A DNA stretch of 64,000 bases from Aristolochia californica (GCA_029961685.1 JARWKL010000016.1:13460157-13524156); one strand, 5' to 3'; counted from the stretch's first letter, positions 23,622 through 34,740 are shown. A program made the numbers and translations. The notes: generated from the letters alone by a model not told the origin.

Positions 23622-23985
23622 AAGCACCAAACTCTAAACCCTAACTGAGAACCCTAAAAAAATTAAAAATAATCCTAAACCCTAAATCCTAATTCCAAAA
23701 CCTAACCCTAGACCTTAAAACCCCTAAAAGCCCCAAACCCTAAACCCTAAACCCTAAACCCTATCACCCCAAAACCGAGAACCCTAAATCCAGAACCTAA
23801 ACCCTAGACCTTAATCCCCAAACCCCAAACCCTAAACCCTATCACCCCAAAAATCAAGAACCATAAAAAAATTTAAAAAAACCCTAAACCCTAAAAATAT
23901 CATAAACCCTAAACCCTAAACCCTTAAATCCCAAGCACTAACCCTAAATAAACTAAACCCTAACCCTAATCCCAAAATTAAACCC
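23622..23985. repeat. Degenerate interstitial telomere-motif tract
   Basis: About 360 bp dominated by CCCTAAA and near variants (ACCCTAAACCCTAAA, CCTAACCCTA, CCCTATCACCCC). Exact tandem runs of four units occur near 23740-23761, and the rest is scrambled with A-rich spacers. It is far from a chromosome end in context and imperfect, so it is an interstitial telomere-like repeat. Confidence 0.8.
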
Positions 23986-24235
23986 TATAAAGACGAAATT
24001 GAACCATAAATACCATAAACCCTAACCTAAATCCAACAATTATGCAACAATCAATACAAATTATTCGCAAAAATTAAAATTAAATCAAATACAACACTAA
24101 ATTAATAAAAAAAATTTATGGTTTAAGCTTACCTTCTGAAATTTGGGGAAAACCGAAGTCGAATCGAAGTAGAATAGAAGAAATCGACATTGAAATGTCA
24201 AAAATCGAAATCGAAATGGGGGAAATCAAACGAAA

Positions 24236-24565
24236 TCGGGAGGTATTTTGGGGGAAAAGAGAGTAGCGACAAAGAGAAGGGAGTGGGCGGCTGAGAAGGA
24301 GAAGAGAGGGAGCCCGAGAGGGATAAGAGAGGGAGAAGAGAGCAGGAGGCCAAGAGGGAGAGCGAGTGTGAGGCAGAGAGATGGAGGTCGAGAGGACGTT
24401 CGCCGCAAGAGGGAGAAGGGAAAGGGAGGCCGAGAGGGAGAAGGGAGATGTGAGGCCAAGAGAGAGAGGAAATTGTTTTTAGAGGTAGAAGAGATGAGAG
24501 AAGTTGGAGACCGAGAGAGGGAGTGTGCGGGAGAGAGACCGAAAAAAAAATCGACGAGGGTTTGA
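24236..24565 (+). repeat. Purine-rich (GAGAGGGAGAAG)n low-complexity tract
   Basis: Almost pure G/A on the plus strand, with imperfect units around GAGAGGGAGAAGGGAGA and recurring GAGGCC/AAGAGAGAG. Long open frames on both strands (Arg/Glu-rich on plus, Ser/Leu/Pro-rich on minus) follow from the composition and are not genes. The preceding segment (24140-24235) repeats a GAAATCGAAAT motif. Confidence 0.8.
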
Positions 24566-24769
24566 AGCACCGCACCTGCTTCATCCGGATGTTTCGCAAT
24601 ATACTCCTGAATTCGAATTCCCGAAATTAAACCGTGGAGATGATTTTTGGATTCATTTTATTCATCAACATGAATCAGACACATGCGCTCTACTAATGAC
24701 GTCTGGAGATGAACTGAGTAATGCGGCTAAAGTTCATCTCTTGTATCAAGTTGACTAACCCCTCCTTTG

Positions 24770-25630
24770 AAAATACAATGGAAAGTACAAGTGAATTACC
24801 TAGAGAAAGTGAATTATTTTTTTGTGTTAGTGTGTTCAATGGAAAATGCAATGTAAAGTACTTGTTTGTATTAGTGTGCACGATGAAAAATTTAGTGGAA
24901 AGTGGAAAATGAGTTTATTAATAAAATAAACTAATAGATTTAACTTTATTAAGATAGTTTTATTTAAAATTTTAATTAACAAAACAACATAAATAATTTA
25001 AAATTTTTAAATAAAAAAAAAATTAATTAAATATAAAAAATATTATACCTAAACAAACATGGTTACTTTTATAATGTCTAGATACTTAATCAAAATCTTA
25101 CTTTTAAAATATCTAAATTAACACTTAAATTATAAATTTGATATACTATTAAAAGTCATGAATATAACAAATAAATAAATTGGATATTTAATTAATAAAA
25201 TAATAACCCAATAATAACAACACAAAAAAGGGACCTAGATAAAGGATAAGGTAACCCAAAAAAAAAATAACATTCACAACAATAAACTCTAGTGATAACG
25301 TGAATAAATTTTTAAACTTTATTACTGGAAGCTGCATTACTAGTAAAAAAACGCACATAGTAAAACACTAAAGCACACAACAGTAGGCACAAGGAGAAAA
25401 GAAGACCAAGACAAAAAATTAATATTTAATTTTTATACTATAGAATAATTAAAAACCATCTATATTATGTTTACTTTTTATTAATTTAACATAAAATAGA
25501 AAAATATAAAATATAAAATATTAATTAATTATAAATAAAGAATAATTCAATATTTTTTAACACAATAATACAATAATTATTCTTTTTATCCCTTTGCAAT
25601 TCGACCGTGTTTACTTTTATAATGTCTAGG
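24770..25630. repeat. AT-rich dispersed repeat related to 780-1213
   Basis: About 860 bp, strongly AT-rich, with the CTAGATACTTAATCAAAATC block at 25078 that has a diverged relative at 1017. A TGTTTACTTTTATAATGTCTAG block at 25608 repeats part of 25060-25080 (GGTTACTTTTATAATGTCTAG), suggesting an internal or terminal direct repeat about 545 bp apart. No coding capacity was seen. Confidence 0.5.
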
Positions 25631-26429
25631 GAAAAAATATTGAACAAGGTCGAACTGCAGAGGGAAAAAAAGAAGACGAAGAAGAAAAAATAATGGAAAT
25701 TTCCCAAACTTTCTTTCTACTGAAAGCATCTTTTCTATGGGGACCTTCGATTATTCCCCCTTTTACCATCGCTTCCATGCCAAAAATCATATGAAATTCC
25801 CCAGTCCCATGCTTTTGCTTTTGTCCCAAACCTTCCTCCGTTTACCTTCCTTTCCCTCTCTTTCTTGGTCTTTAATGGTGGCCGCTCCATTTCTATAGAC
25901 ACGGTTTCCAGAATTTTAAATTTCGGGTTGGCTCTGAAGAGGCCAGAGTTTGGGAGGATTATTGTGGTTGTGAATTGTAATCTATTGTACTTGGAATTTG
26001 ATTTTGATCGGTTTTCGCTGTTATGAATTTTTGGGTTTTGTTTTATGTGAGCCTATTGAATTTTTTCTCCATTTTTTCTCTTCCATTGTTTCTCCTATTC
26101 TAAGTTTCTTACTCTAAAAAATTGCCAAACTTTCATGAAACCTATCACAATAGAGAATCGGCGAAGAGTCTCTAGTCATTCAGAGTTTTTGCATTTCTGC
26201 ATGCACCGAAGTTGGATTCTGTTTCTGAGATTTTGATTGTAGCAAGAGATTGAGTTGGAACAATAGGCGAGCTGGCAGATAGCGAGAGACGAGAGAGATG
26301 AGGGCTGGCAAGCAGAAAGCGTCGAGAGAGAGGATGATGCAGATGATAGAGATAAAGATAAGTATTGCAAGTAAAATTAAAATTCAAAGGGTGAGATAAG
26401 TCTAACTGAAAAGTGGACACGATGTGTAG
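25631..26429. other. Intergenic stretch without recognised gene
   Basis: A/G-rich and then T-rich DNA with no convincing reading frame. Low-complexity Ser/Leu-rich frames near 26172-26420 (minus) belong to the edge of the copia fragment that follows. Confidence 0.4.
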
Positions 26430-27436
26430 AAGAATTGGAGATAATGGATGACCTAGACGATGATGCCATGCTAACGAAGTGGTCTTGACACTAGAGAAAG
26501 CAATTATTGGTGGATACTAGACTTGGGATGATGACCATTTGTACACACTATCCTTAGTTCAACCTTGCAAAAGTGTTGCCCCTGTATAAAGATCCTTCAC
26601 ACAAAAAGAAGTGAGTAAGAATTCAATGGAAGTATAATTAGTTTGACAAAATTGTGCAATAGAAATAAGATTCTTTTGTATGGTGGGAACACAAAGAACA
26701 TTATTTAATAAAAATGTGCAAGAGGGTGTAGAGAGTGATTTGTAACCAGTGTGAGTAATGGGAAAACCCGTGCCATCACCAATCATAATATCGTCAATAC
26801 CGTCATAAGGAGTATGAAGAGAGAGATTACTCAAGTCAGTGGTGACATGGTGCGATGTGCCCCTATTCAGAAGCCAAAGAGAACCAGTAGGAGAGGTGGT
26901 GGTTGCAAGATGAGCTCGTGGTTGACACGATATCAAAGGGCTAGGTTGCCAATCAGAGGGGGTGCGAGGAGCCTAGGAAGGTGGCGGAGACTGTTGCATT
27001 TGGTGAAAGATAGGACACTGTGGAATGTTGTGTCCATTTTCCCAGCACAACTCGAAACGACCGAGGTAGGTTCGAGGCTGAGATCGACCATCCGGAGTGA
27101 CAATGTTGTGGAGACCTGAGGTAGTACCTGGTTGTGGGTGGGATGAGGGCGCTCCTTGCTATCGGTGATTACAATTACCGGACTTGCTGGAATTGGAGTG
27201 AGCACTGGCTGGATTTGTAGAGGTCGGAAGTGGAGAGGAGTGAGCTTGTTGGACACGTAGCGAGACTTCTTTGTTGATGAGCTTTTCATGCAACTCATTA
27301 AAATAAATTGGTGTGTCAAGACCATTGATAGTATCAATAAATGGTTTGTACTCATCGTCGAACCCATCCAAAATTGTCTCAGTGAGATCCTCTTGAGTTT
27401 ACATGGGTTTAGAGTTACAAGTTGAGACAATCTCAA
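26430..27436 (-). pseudogene. Ty1/copia gag-protease-pre-integrase fragment
   Basis: Read from 27436 down, gag contains LDGFDDEYKPFIDTINGLD and FNELHEKLINKE, a Ser/Asn-rich linker and a zinc-knuckle half CWENGHNIPQC. The protease region near 26870 reads LLNRGTSHHVT, with the catalytic Asp of the usual D(S/T)G replaced by Asn. About 26510-26430 gives LAWHHRLGHPLSPILLHI, a gag-pre-integrase motif. One frameshift lies between gag and protease. The element is truncated at both ends, and no LTR or primer site is recognised. Confidence 0.8.
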
Positions 27437-28060
27437 CTTCTCTCATCCTTATCTTTATCTCTATCAGTAGAGAGCATCGGGTGAGCGAGTGAAACTGAAT
27501 AAACTGGGTGAACCCTTAGAATTCACTTGCACTCGTTTTACACTGGGAACCCTTCTATGTGCGCACTAACAATTTTGGGTTATTTTCGGTAGTGAAAGTT
27601 CTTACATTTACAAAGTGCACTAACAGGGACTAGAATATTTCATCATTTGTACCTTTTATTTTAGATAATTTTTTTTTGACAGATTTTGCTCCTTTGATTT
27701 GTACCTTAAAATTGTGGGAAAGCCAGTTTCCTATCCCCTCCATAGGAAACGGTAAAAAAAACATGTCAAATCCTTAACTCTACTGGTCACCTGAATGCCA
27801 TTCACTCTTATGGGAACTGAAATTTGACCGTCCTCTCTCTCATCGATATGAAAGTAACCACCCGCCATCTCTCACATCCAGCTGAAATTTGCCACCATCA
27901 TCCAAGAATATGTTCTCACTCTAAGAGGAAGCTATTTTGCTTTTTGATGAAGGCTTTAAAAGAATATAAGAACCTTTGAGTGTCTAAGCTATGCGACTTT
28001 AATCTAACAATAGGAGTAAGCAATTTCCCTTTGCTTTCTATATCCTGTCAGTCTTTGCTA
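27437..28060. other. Unassigned spacer between copia fragment and palindrome
   Basis: No gene or named repeat is seen. An 18-base block (TTATCTTTATCTCTATC-like) at about 27445 is the inverse of DNA at about 26345, so the copia fragment is loosely bracketed by an inverted short repeat. Confidence 0.35.
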
Positions 28061-28683
28061 TTAGTCATTCCCTATTTTTTTAGTTTGACCCATTGTACCC
28101 TTAGATGTAAGGATAGTGGGCAGTTGTAACCACTTCCTATTATGATAGGAAAAAAATGGGTTTATGAAATACAGATCTGGACTAACAGAGGCAGCTTGTG
28201 ACCTCTCCATCGAGGAGCTTTTGAATAGATGAGACGCTTTTTTTAAAACTTTTTGAATTTGATCGCCATGGTTGGTGGTAAGCTTTCATACTTCCGTTTA
28301 CATTTTGATTATGAATTTCATGATGAACGTAGAAATTTGTTTATGCTTATATTTGGTATTAGATCAAGGTTAGTGGTATCGCTATGAAACCAAATGTAAG
28401 CATATAAAAATTTCTACATTCATCATGAAATTCGTAATATAAATATAAACGGAAGCATTAAAGCTTACTTTTGGCCATGGCGATCAAATTCCAGAAGTTG
28501 CAAAAAAATGTTTCATCTATTCAGAAGCTCCTCAATGGAGAGCTCACAAGCTGCCTCTGCCAGACCAAATCCATATTTCATAAACCCCTCTTTTGCCATA
28601 AAAAGAGGAAGTGGTTACAATTGCTCACTATCCCTACATCTAAAGGAATAATGGGTCAAACTAAAAAAATAGAGAATGACTAA
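28061..28683. repeat. Long palindrome (inverted repeat, arms about 295 bp)
   Basis: The left arm 28061-28357 and right arm 28389-28683 are reverse complements with scattered mismatches, separated by a 31-base loop. Matched blocks from outside in: TTAGTCATTC/GAATGACTAA, TAGTTTGACCCATT/AATGGGTCAAACTA, AACCACTTCCT/AGGAAGTGGTT, ATGAAATAC/GTATTTCAT-like, GAGGCAGCTTGTGA/TCACAAGCTGCCTC, GATCGCCATGG/CCATGGCGATC and TTCATGATGAA/TTCATCATGAA. A transcript would fold into one long hairpin. The open frame at 28471-28683 is part of the right arm and is not called as a gene. Confidence 0.85.
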
Positions 28684-28689
28684 GATGTG

Positions 28690-29330
28690 AAATTGAAACC
28701 ATAAGGTGGAAGTCTAAAAACTGAGATAAAGTTTCTAGAAAAGGATGGAACATAAAAAGGTCATTTCAAGGTCTAAAACAAAAGCAATATTTGGGGTAAG
28801 TCTATACACATTCACTTTTCATCAGTTTAAGAAGCCTTGCATGGTGTTGGAAACATGGATTGTAGTACCAGAATCAATCCACCAAGTGTTATAAAAAACA
28901 TTGACCACATTAGATTGAAAACACATTAAAGAGCTTAACGTCTCAAACTGATCCTGAATTGCTGGAAGATATTCCTTTATTTTGGCACAATGAGGAATGG
29001 ATCCATGAATATCTTCCCAATATGAGACTTAATAAACATCAAACTTAAGCAATTGGATGGCTCCAAAGATCAAATGACGTTTTCTCAATTTTTATTGGAT
29101 TCCATGGGCCTTGGAGGTTCATCCACTTGAAGTACCAAATCAAGGTCCATGCAAACCAATGACAAGATAATTTTCTCCTTCCAATCAGTATAATTGTCTC
29201 CATTCTGAGGAGGAATTAAAATTTGGAACAAATAAAGTTTGATTGATTTCAAAATAAATAACAAACTTACTAAAACATGCAATGAAGCCAAACATTGAAT
29301 ATTTACCCATGTAAATAAATTCAAACAATT
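28690..29330 (-). pseudogene. Ty1/copia gag N-terminus and protease remnant
   Basis: From 29324 downward the minus strand gives FQILIPPQNGDNYTDWKEKI and a CMDLDLVLQVDEPP block, the start of a copia gag. After a stretch of broken frames, 28925-28830 reads WIDSGTTIHVSNTMQG, the retropepsin active site with DSG intact. The central gag, including the zinc knuckle, is largely deleted, and nothing recognisable of integrase follows. The palindrome abuts the downstream side. Confidence 0.75.
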
Positions 29331-29874
29331 AAATCAATGTGTCATTATAATCTTTCATGTGGGCTTAAATGGGACAAAAAAATTGGTCTATAAAGGAATA
29401 TTCTAGGCCTGTGGGCAAATAGATTTTTTTGAATGTTTCTTTCCCATTCTGATTAATCACTTAAACATAACATTTATCCTATGGGGTTAAATTATTATAT
29501 CTTCGTGATTAATCATAATTTTTTATGTAATTAATTTTATGTGACTAAGCTTAATGTAGCTTGACATTTTCATAATTAAGAATGTTGTGGCATTTACTCA
29601 ATTATTCAAATGTAAAAAAAAATATGACATCAAAATAATTGACTAAAATTGATGCCAATTATTAATTCCTTATATTTAGGTCAACCAAAAATATGCATAG
29701 AAAATAAATTATGCATAAAACATAATCAAAATTTTTTATAACAAAAAAATGATAACAAATATGCATGTAAATTATTTAATTCATATGAATTAAATGAAAA
29801 ATTGCATGAAAAAAAGTATTCTGATTTTTTTACTTATTCAAATATTCATTAAATGTATTCAATAATATTATTGA
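29331..29874 (-). repeat. Leader/LTR-related DNA of the copia fragment (second copy of 7331-7955)
   Basis: AT-rich DNA that matches the reverse complement of 7331-7955 in several blocks, running up to the gag start on its low-coordinate side. Together with the SINE-like head on its other side it forms a unit found twice in the window. The (CA)n/(AT)n tract of the first copy is missing here. Confidence 0.6.
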
Positions 29875-29945
29875 AAGGTGAGATGGCCTAATGGTCATTT
29901 TGCTAAAACTTTATGGTGAGGTCGTGGGTTCAAATCCAAACACCC
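29875..29945 (+). mobile_element. tRNA-like SINE head (copy 2)
   Basis: TGGCCTAATGG (A box) near 29885 and GGTTCAAATCC (B box) near 29927 are spaced about 42 bases start to start, as in tRNA-derived SINEs. A C-rich run follows (29941-29964). The acceptor stem cannot be closed, so it is not a working tRNA. It faces away from the copia-related DNA, as copy 1 does. Confidence 0.6.
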
Positions 29946-29964
29946 CCTCCCTCCCCCCCCCCCC

Positions 29965-30169
29965 TCAACAATTGTTTTTTTTATGAGAACCGATTCAGCC
30001 TAGCCTTCGCTCGGTTGTGCAGGTTTAGGGCTAGTCGGAGAGTGCGAAAAAAGGCTCTCCGGCCTAGCAGCGCTTCGTTGAGGGCATACCGAGCTCCGGC
30101 ATGCACAGTGCTGGTCGGTTTTGCACGTAGAGAAGGCAGTGATCGATCTCAATGCCGACACACCCAACC
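29965..30169. other. Host DNA left of the Tnt1-like element
   Basis: GC-richer DNA that continues beyond the element at 37544. No gene or repeat family is recognised. The insertion of the Tnt1-like element separates it from 37544-38240. Confidence 0.4.
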
Positions 30170-30174
30170 TGGCC

Positions 30175-30841
30175 TGTTAGGAAAAATAACAGACAGATTA
30201 CCTAGGAAGCAAAAAATACCACAAACACCGATTTTAACGTGGTTCTCCCAAATCTGGTTACATCCACAGGCTGCTATACGATTCTTATATATGGAGAAAA
30301 ATTCTTACAGGGAGTGTTTACAACACTCTCAAATCACAACCCACATCTAATCACAGAGAACAACAATTTTTTTCTTACTGATGTACTGATGTTACTGTTG
30401 CTGCCAGCAACGATAATCAGTCCCGCAACTACCGAGTTCTGATAACGCTGAAAGGAAGCTTCCCTCACAGTAGCATCGAGCCTAGAACCCTCTCTGTTCA
30501 ACAGCGTAGTCCCGAGAGATCTCTATGTTTCCCGCAACAACGAGTCCGACGACCTCTCTCTACAGTGTTGTCCTGGCAAGTCGAAAACCTTTCTCTCTTT
30601 TTCTCACAGCAGCTCACAACCATCCAGATCCAGAAAAATTGTGAGCCTCTTTGTAAGCCTCTCTATTTCTATTTCTGTTTTTGTCAATACAACACATTAC
30701 AGTAAGTCTCCGGAAGATGAAATTGGAAGGGGGAGATTTAATTTTCTTGAGTGTTCCACATGTCAAAACCAGAAATAAAGAAATTTGAAATACCCTCCAT
30801 GTCCTGCTCATACGTGCGGATCAGAATGCATGTACTCAACA
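30175..30841 (-). repeat. 3' LTR of the Tnt1-like element
   Basis: 667 bp, TGTTAGG...TCAACA, matching 36843-37538 along its length with moderate divergence and small indels. Confidence 0.9.
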
Positions 30842-30912
30842 ATTCTCCCACTTGAAGACTAATATCAATCTGTCTTCACACATATCAATGCAACAACTCT
30901 TTCTTGGTCTAT

Positions 30913-31221
30913 TCATTCTTGTAGGCCAACTAAAGCTGAACATAGCTTCAGTTTATCAATAATTACCATTTTTGTTAGCATATCCGTAAGATTTCTGTTA
31001 CCTTGGATCTTCTTCACTGTTAGCACCTCATCCTCTAACAAGGATCTGATGAAATGATAACGTAGTCCAATATGCTTGGTCCTAGAATGAAATGCAGAAT
31101 TCTTTGCCAGATGTATCGCACTCTGACTGTCACTGTACAAAGCATTCATCCTTTGTTTGAATCCTAGCTTGGTTAACAATCCTTGAAGCCATATCATCTC
31201 TTTACTGGCTTCTATTATTGC
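30913..31221 (-). pseudogene. RNase H C-terminal part of the Tnt1-like element
   Basis: Continues in frame from 33239 across the nested insertion: IAIIEASKEMIWLQGLLTKL, LYSDSQSAIHLAKNSAFHSR (RNase H Asp), HIGLRYHFIRSLL and LTDMLTKMV. It ends just before the polypurine tract and 3' LTR at 30841. This rejoining shows the nested element landed within the RNase H coding region. Confidence 0.88.
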
Positions 31222-31226
31222 TATAT

Positions 31227-31590
31227 TGTTACGGTCCCGGATCTAACACAAGGATTCATAGGAAGGAAGAGGAGGAGGACGAAGATCAAGCCAAAGGGAA
31301 GCTTGAAAACCCTAGAGCTCGTTGAGGAGAACTCAAAGCCTGTTTACTCTAAAATTAACCTAATTCTCAATACTTCAATGCTTGTCCTTCTCATTACTTT
31401 TACTCCTTAAATAGGGTTCACTCTGTTAGGGTTTAATAAAATATTACAAAAATATCCCTATGAATAAAATATTCCAAAAATATCCTTATAAATAAATAAT
31501 TCCAAAAATACCCCTATGACCTAAAACTGAAATAAAATAGAGTAAATTAAAGAAAAAAACTAAAATAATAATATTATTGCGCGCATAACA
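31227..31590 (-). repeat. 3' LTR of the nested non-autonomous element
   Basis: TGTTACGG...GCGCATAACA, 364 bp, exactly the length of its partner at 32870-33233. Confidence 0.9.
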
Positions 31591-31928
31591 TTACACCCCC
31601 TTGGAAGACGAGCTTGTCCTCAAGCCCAGAAGTAGTATATGTATGCCGACGTTTCCATCTGTGCCCGAGTAGCATCCGCAATCACTATGCTCGCCCGCTG
31701 GACGCCCAAAAACTGGAGCATGCCCTCTAGGGTTTTTTTTTTTTTTTTAAAGTTGGCTCTGACTGAGTTGGCTTGGGTTGACTAGGTGCAGTCCACCCGG
31801 TCCCGCGTGTGACTCAGCGGACTACGCCGATTAAATTTTCCTAAGTTAGGAAAATTTAATCGGACCCCTTCTTCTTCCTGCAGCAGATCCCGAACAGGGT
31901 GGGCGATGGTAATTGCGAAAGCGTTGCC

Positions 31929-32110
31929 GACTGGTCTTCTGCTGAAATGTCACCGATGGGTCTTCTGCTAGAATGTCGTTGACGGGTCTTCTACTGAAAT
32001 GTCACCGACAGGTCTTCTACTGGAATGTCGCCGACGGGTCTTCTGCTGGAATGTTGCCGACGGGTCTTTTGCTGAAATGTCACCGACGAGTCTTATGCGA
32101 AAATGTCACC
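31929..32110 (+). repeat. 26-bp minisatellite inside the non-autonomous element
   Basis: Seven head-to-tail units of exactly 26 bp on the pattern GACGGGTCTTCTGCTGAAAT plus GTCACC, with one to five differences each, then a partial eighth unit. The period is not a multiple of three, so the open frame through it is not a selected coding repeat. Confidence 0.92.
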
Positions 32111-32869
32111 GACGGAATCTCCTACTTCTCCGGTGGCAATGAGCAGCCCGTTGGGGCTTCACCACTGGGAGGTTTGCCGAGACAGAGGGCTCTCGAAAAC
32201 TTGTGAATCTTTGTTTCTCAGCCCCCCAGAATAGAGACCCCTTGTGGAAATTTTGCCTACGGCGTCGACGGAATCTCCTGTTCCCCTTTGATTTTCCTTC
32301 TGATTGCGAGAGTGCGGGGAGCTTTTCCCATTCCCGATTTTTTGACGAAGGGTGTGCTGAATACCCTTCCGTTTTTGGAATTTCTGAATCCCCACAGTGG
32401 GATGTCGCCGCCGCCGGAGATACAGAGAACTCTTCGAGTTCTTGTGTCTTCTGTTCATGCGGATCTGAGGTTGATCCCAAATCCTCTGCAGAGACTTCGG
32501 ACAAACGTTTTGATTTTTATGGTCCATGGTTTGTTTCCCTGTTCTAGACTTCTGCTGCTTTCCCGTCTGTGCTGACGCTCTGATCGTCTAATTTCCATGA
32601 TCCGAAAATCAATTTTGACGGGCCCGTCGCTGGAGTTTCCTGCTCGGAGATTTCAGGTCTTGTGACCTTTTCTGCTGCAGCGTGTGGCTCCTTTGTCTAA
32701 CATTCCAGGAAAATTTCATACAATCCTCGTGCTTCTCCTGATCCTTTGCATATTTTGTCCATGCGATTGCATATTTTGTTCATGCGAGCTTCTACCTTCT
32801 CCATGTGAGCACGTACCTTCTCCCAATTTTGGAATACATCCCCCATTGTGTTCCTGCTCTGATACCAGT

Positions 32870-33233
32870 TGTTACGGTCTCGGATCTGACACAAGGATTC
32901 TTAGGAAGGAAGAGGAGAACGACGAAGATCAAACCAAAGAGAAGCTTGAAAACCCTAGAGCTCGTTGAGGAGAACTCCGAGCCTATTTACTCTAGAATTA
33001 ACCTAATTCTCAATACTTCAATGCTTGTCCTTCTCATTACTCTTACTCCTTAAATAGGGTTCACTCTGTTAGGGTTTAATAAAATATTACAAAAATATCC
33101 CTATGAATAAAATATTCCAAAAATATCCTTATAAATAAATAATTCCAAAAATACCCCTATGACCTAAAACTGAAATAAAATAAAGTAAATTAAAGAAAAC
33201 AACTAAAATAATAATGTTTTTGCGTGCATAACA
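32870..33233 (-). repeat. 5' LTR of the nested non-autonomous element
   Basis: TGTTACGG...GCGTGCATAACA, 364 bp. On the minus strand it is followed after two bases by the initiator-Met primer site. Confidence 0.9.
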
Positions 33234-34460
33234 TTTATATTCAGCCTCAGTGGTGGATAATGCAACAATCTTCTGTATCTGCGATATCCAACTAACAACA
33301 GTTGTGCCCACGGTAAACACATAACCAGTAGTGCTTCTCCGGTGATCAACTTCTCCTACAAAATATGCATCTACGTACCCTTGTACTTTCAATTCACCTT
33401 TGCCAAAGTACAAACACTTATCTGTGGTGCCTCGTAGATATCTCAAGATCCACTTTACTGCCTTCCAGTGGGTCGCACTTGGGTTTGCTAACAGCTCCCA
33501 CTGGATGGCCAATATTGGGTCTCGTATAGACCATTGCATACATCAAACTACCAATGACTGAAGAATAGGGAACCTTATCCATAAAATCTCTCTCTTCTTC
33601 CGTGTGAGGGGACTGATCCTTGGATAGACATAAGTGTTTGTCCAAGGGTGTGCCAACTGGCCTAGCATTGCTCATGTTGAATCTCTACAAAACACGATTG
33701 ATTTAATCTGTTTGAGATAACTGCAGGACTCCACTTTGCTTATCTCTTGTGATTTGTATTCTGAGAATCTTCTTTGCTGGACCCTAGTCTTTCATGTCAA
33801 ATTCTTTTGATAATTGCCGCTTCAAACTTTTGATCTCATCCATGTATGAGCTAGCTACTAACTTATCATCGACATAAAGTAGCAAAATGATATAATTGGA
33901 TGTGTACCTTTTAAAGTAGCAACAATGATCGGCATTGCATTTCTGGAAACCTTCATTATGCATGAAACTGTCAAACTTTTTGTACCACTGTCTTGGGGCC
34001 TGTTTCAAACCATACAAATTCTTTTGGAGTTTGCACACCTTATTCTCTTTCTCCTTTTCTGAGAAACCTTCTGGATGATGCATACATAACTCCTCATCTA
34101 AGTCTCTGTGAAGAAATGCAGTTTTCAGATCCAACTGCTCTAGATAGATATCTTCAATGGCAACAATACTCAACACTATTCTGATAGTATTGAGCTTTAC
34201 AACAAGAGAGAAAATGTCAGTGTAGTCAATTCCTTCCTTCTATTGAAATCCTTTGACAACCGATCGGGCTTTGTATCTCCTAGAGCCATCGTGCTCCTCT
34301 TTCACCTGATACACCAATTTGTTATGAAGGGCCTTCTTCCCTATGGGTAACTCAATTAGTTCCCATGTCTTGTTGGAGATTAGAGAATTCATCTCATATT
34401 TCATAACAAGCTCCCACTTGCTAGCATCTTCAGTCTGACATGCCTCTTAATAGCATTCAG
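33129..34460 (-). pseudogene. Reverse transcriptase and first part of RNase H of the Tnt1-like element
   Basis: 33784-34176 reads LEQLDLKTAFLHRDLDEELC, then GLKQAPRQWYKKFD and LLLYVDDKLVASS with the YVDD catalytic core intact. 33418-33675 holds PYSSVIGSLMYAMVYTRP. 33129-33539 holds ILRYLRGTTDKCLYF and ends ALSTTEAEY, where the nested element at 31227-33233 interrupts the codon series (the last codons of the listed open frame belong to the insert). A stop lies upstream near 34237. Confidence 0.87.
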
Positions 34461-34740
34461 GTTCTCCTCCATCAGTCAACAATAGATAATTGATGTATCT
34501 TCTGTTAGGCACATGAGGTCGAGAAGATCTTCTCAATATAGGCGCTAGAATAGGAGACTGTGACGTGTCGGACTGCTGTGCACTATTCTGTTCAACGGAT
34601 TCCTCTAGCTGTGGGCTTACTACAAAATCATCTGGGACATCATCCACATCTGCATACACTAGCCCACTCCTACTGAGTTACTGTCATCTGCAGTATTTCT
34701 ATCTTTGTACATCACCCTTTAACTAAAAATCACATCTCTG

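Larger units (their letters stand above)
31227..33233 (-). mobile_element. Non-autonomous LTR retrotransposon nested in the Tnt1-like element
   Basis: 2,007 bp with two 364-bp LTRs (31227-31590 and 32870-33233) that differ at about 17 positions by eye. The minus-strand primer site TGGTATCAGAGC is the complement of 32856-32867, and a polypurine tract GGGGGTGTAA precedes the 3' LTR. Target duplications are TATAT (31222-31226) and TTTAT (33234-33238), one mismatch. The 1.28-kb interior has no gag or pol. Its end translates to LEDKLVFQGGV, like the C-terminal LEDKLFLRGE of the gypsy element at 45.9 kb, so it probably derives from a Ty3/gypsy element. In size it lies between TRIM and LARD classes. 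Confidence 0.9.

Noticed and set aside
23622..23985. A true chromosome end
   Set aside because: Motifs are imperfect and scattered, and the sequence continues for 40 kb with ordinary repeats.
24198..24599. Overlapping open frames of 105-133 codons on both strands
   Set aside because: They arise from purine-rich simple sequence (GAGAGG units). The predicted proteins are Arg/Glu or Ser/Leu/Pro low complexity with no domain.
28471..28683. A 70-codon gene
   Set aside because: It lies entirely in the right arm of the palindrome, and the left arm has no matching conserved frame.
29875..29945. A nuclear tRNA gene
   Set aside because: A and B boxes are present but the acceptor and anticodon stems do not pair, so it is SINE-like.
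29913..30350. A 145-codon plus frame
   Set aside because: It crosses from the SINE-like DNA and host flank into the Tnt1-like LTR (boundary 30175), so it is a chance frame.
31973..32206. A 77-codon repeat protein
   Set aside because: It is the translation of the 26-bp minisatellite in a non-autonomous LTR element; the period is not divisible by three.
32106..32575. Overlapping frames on both strands inside the non-autonomous element
   Set aside because: Four frames of similar length overlap in GC-richer DNA and none resembles gag or any known domain.
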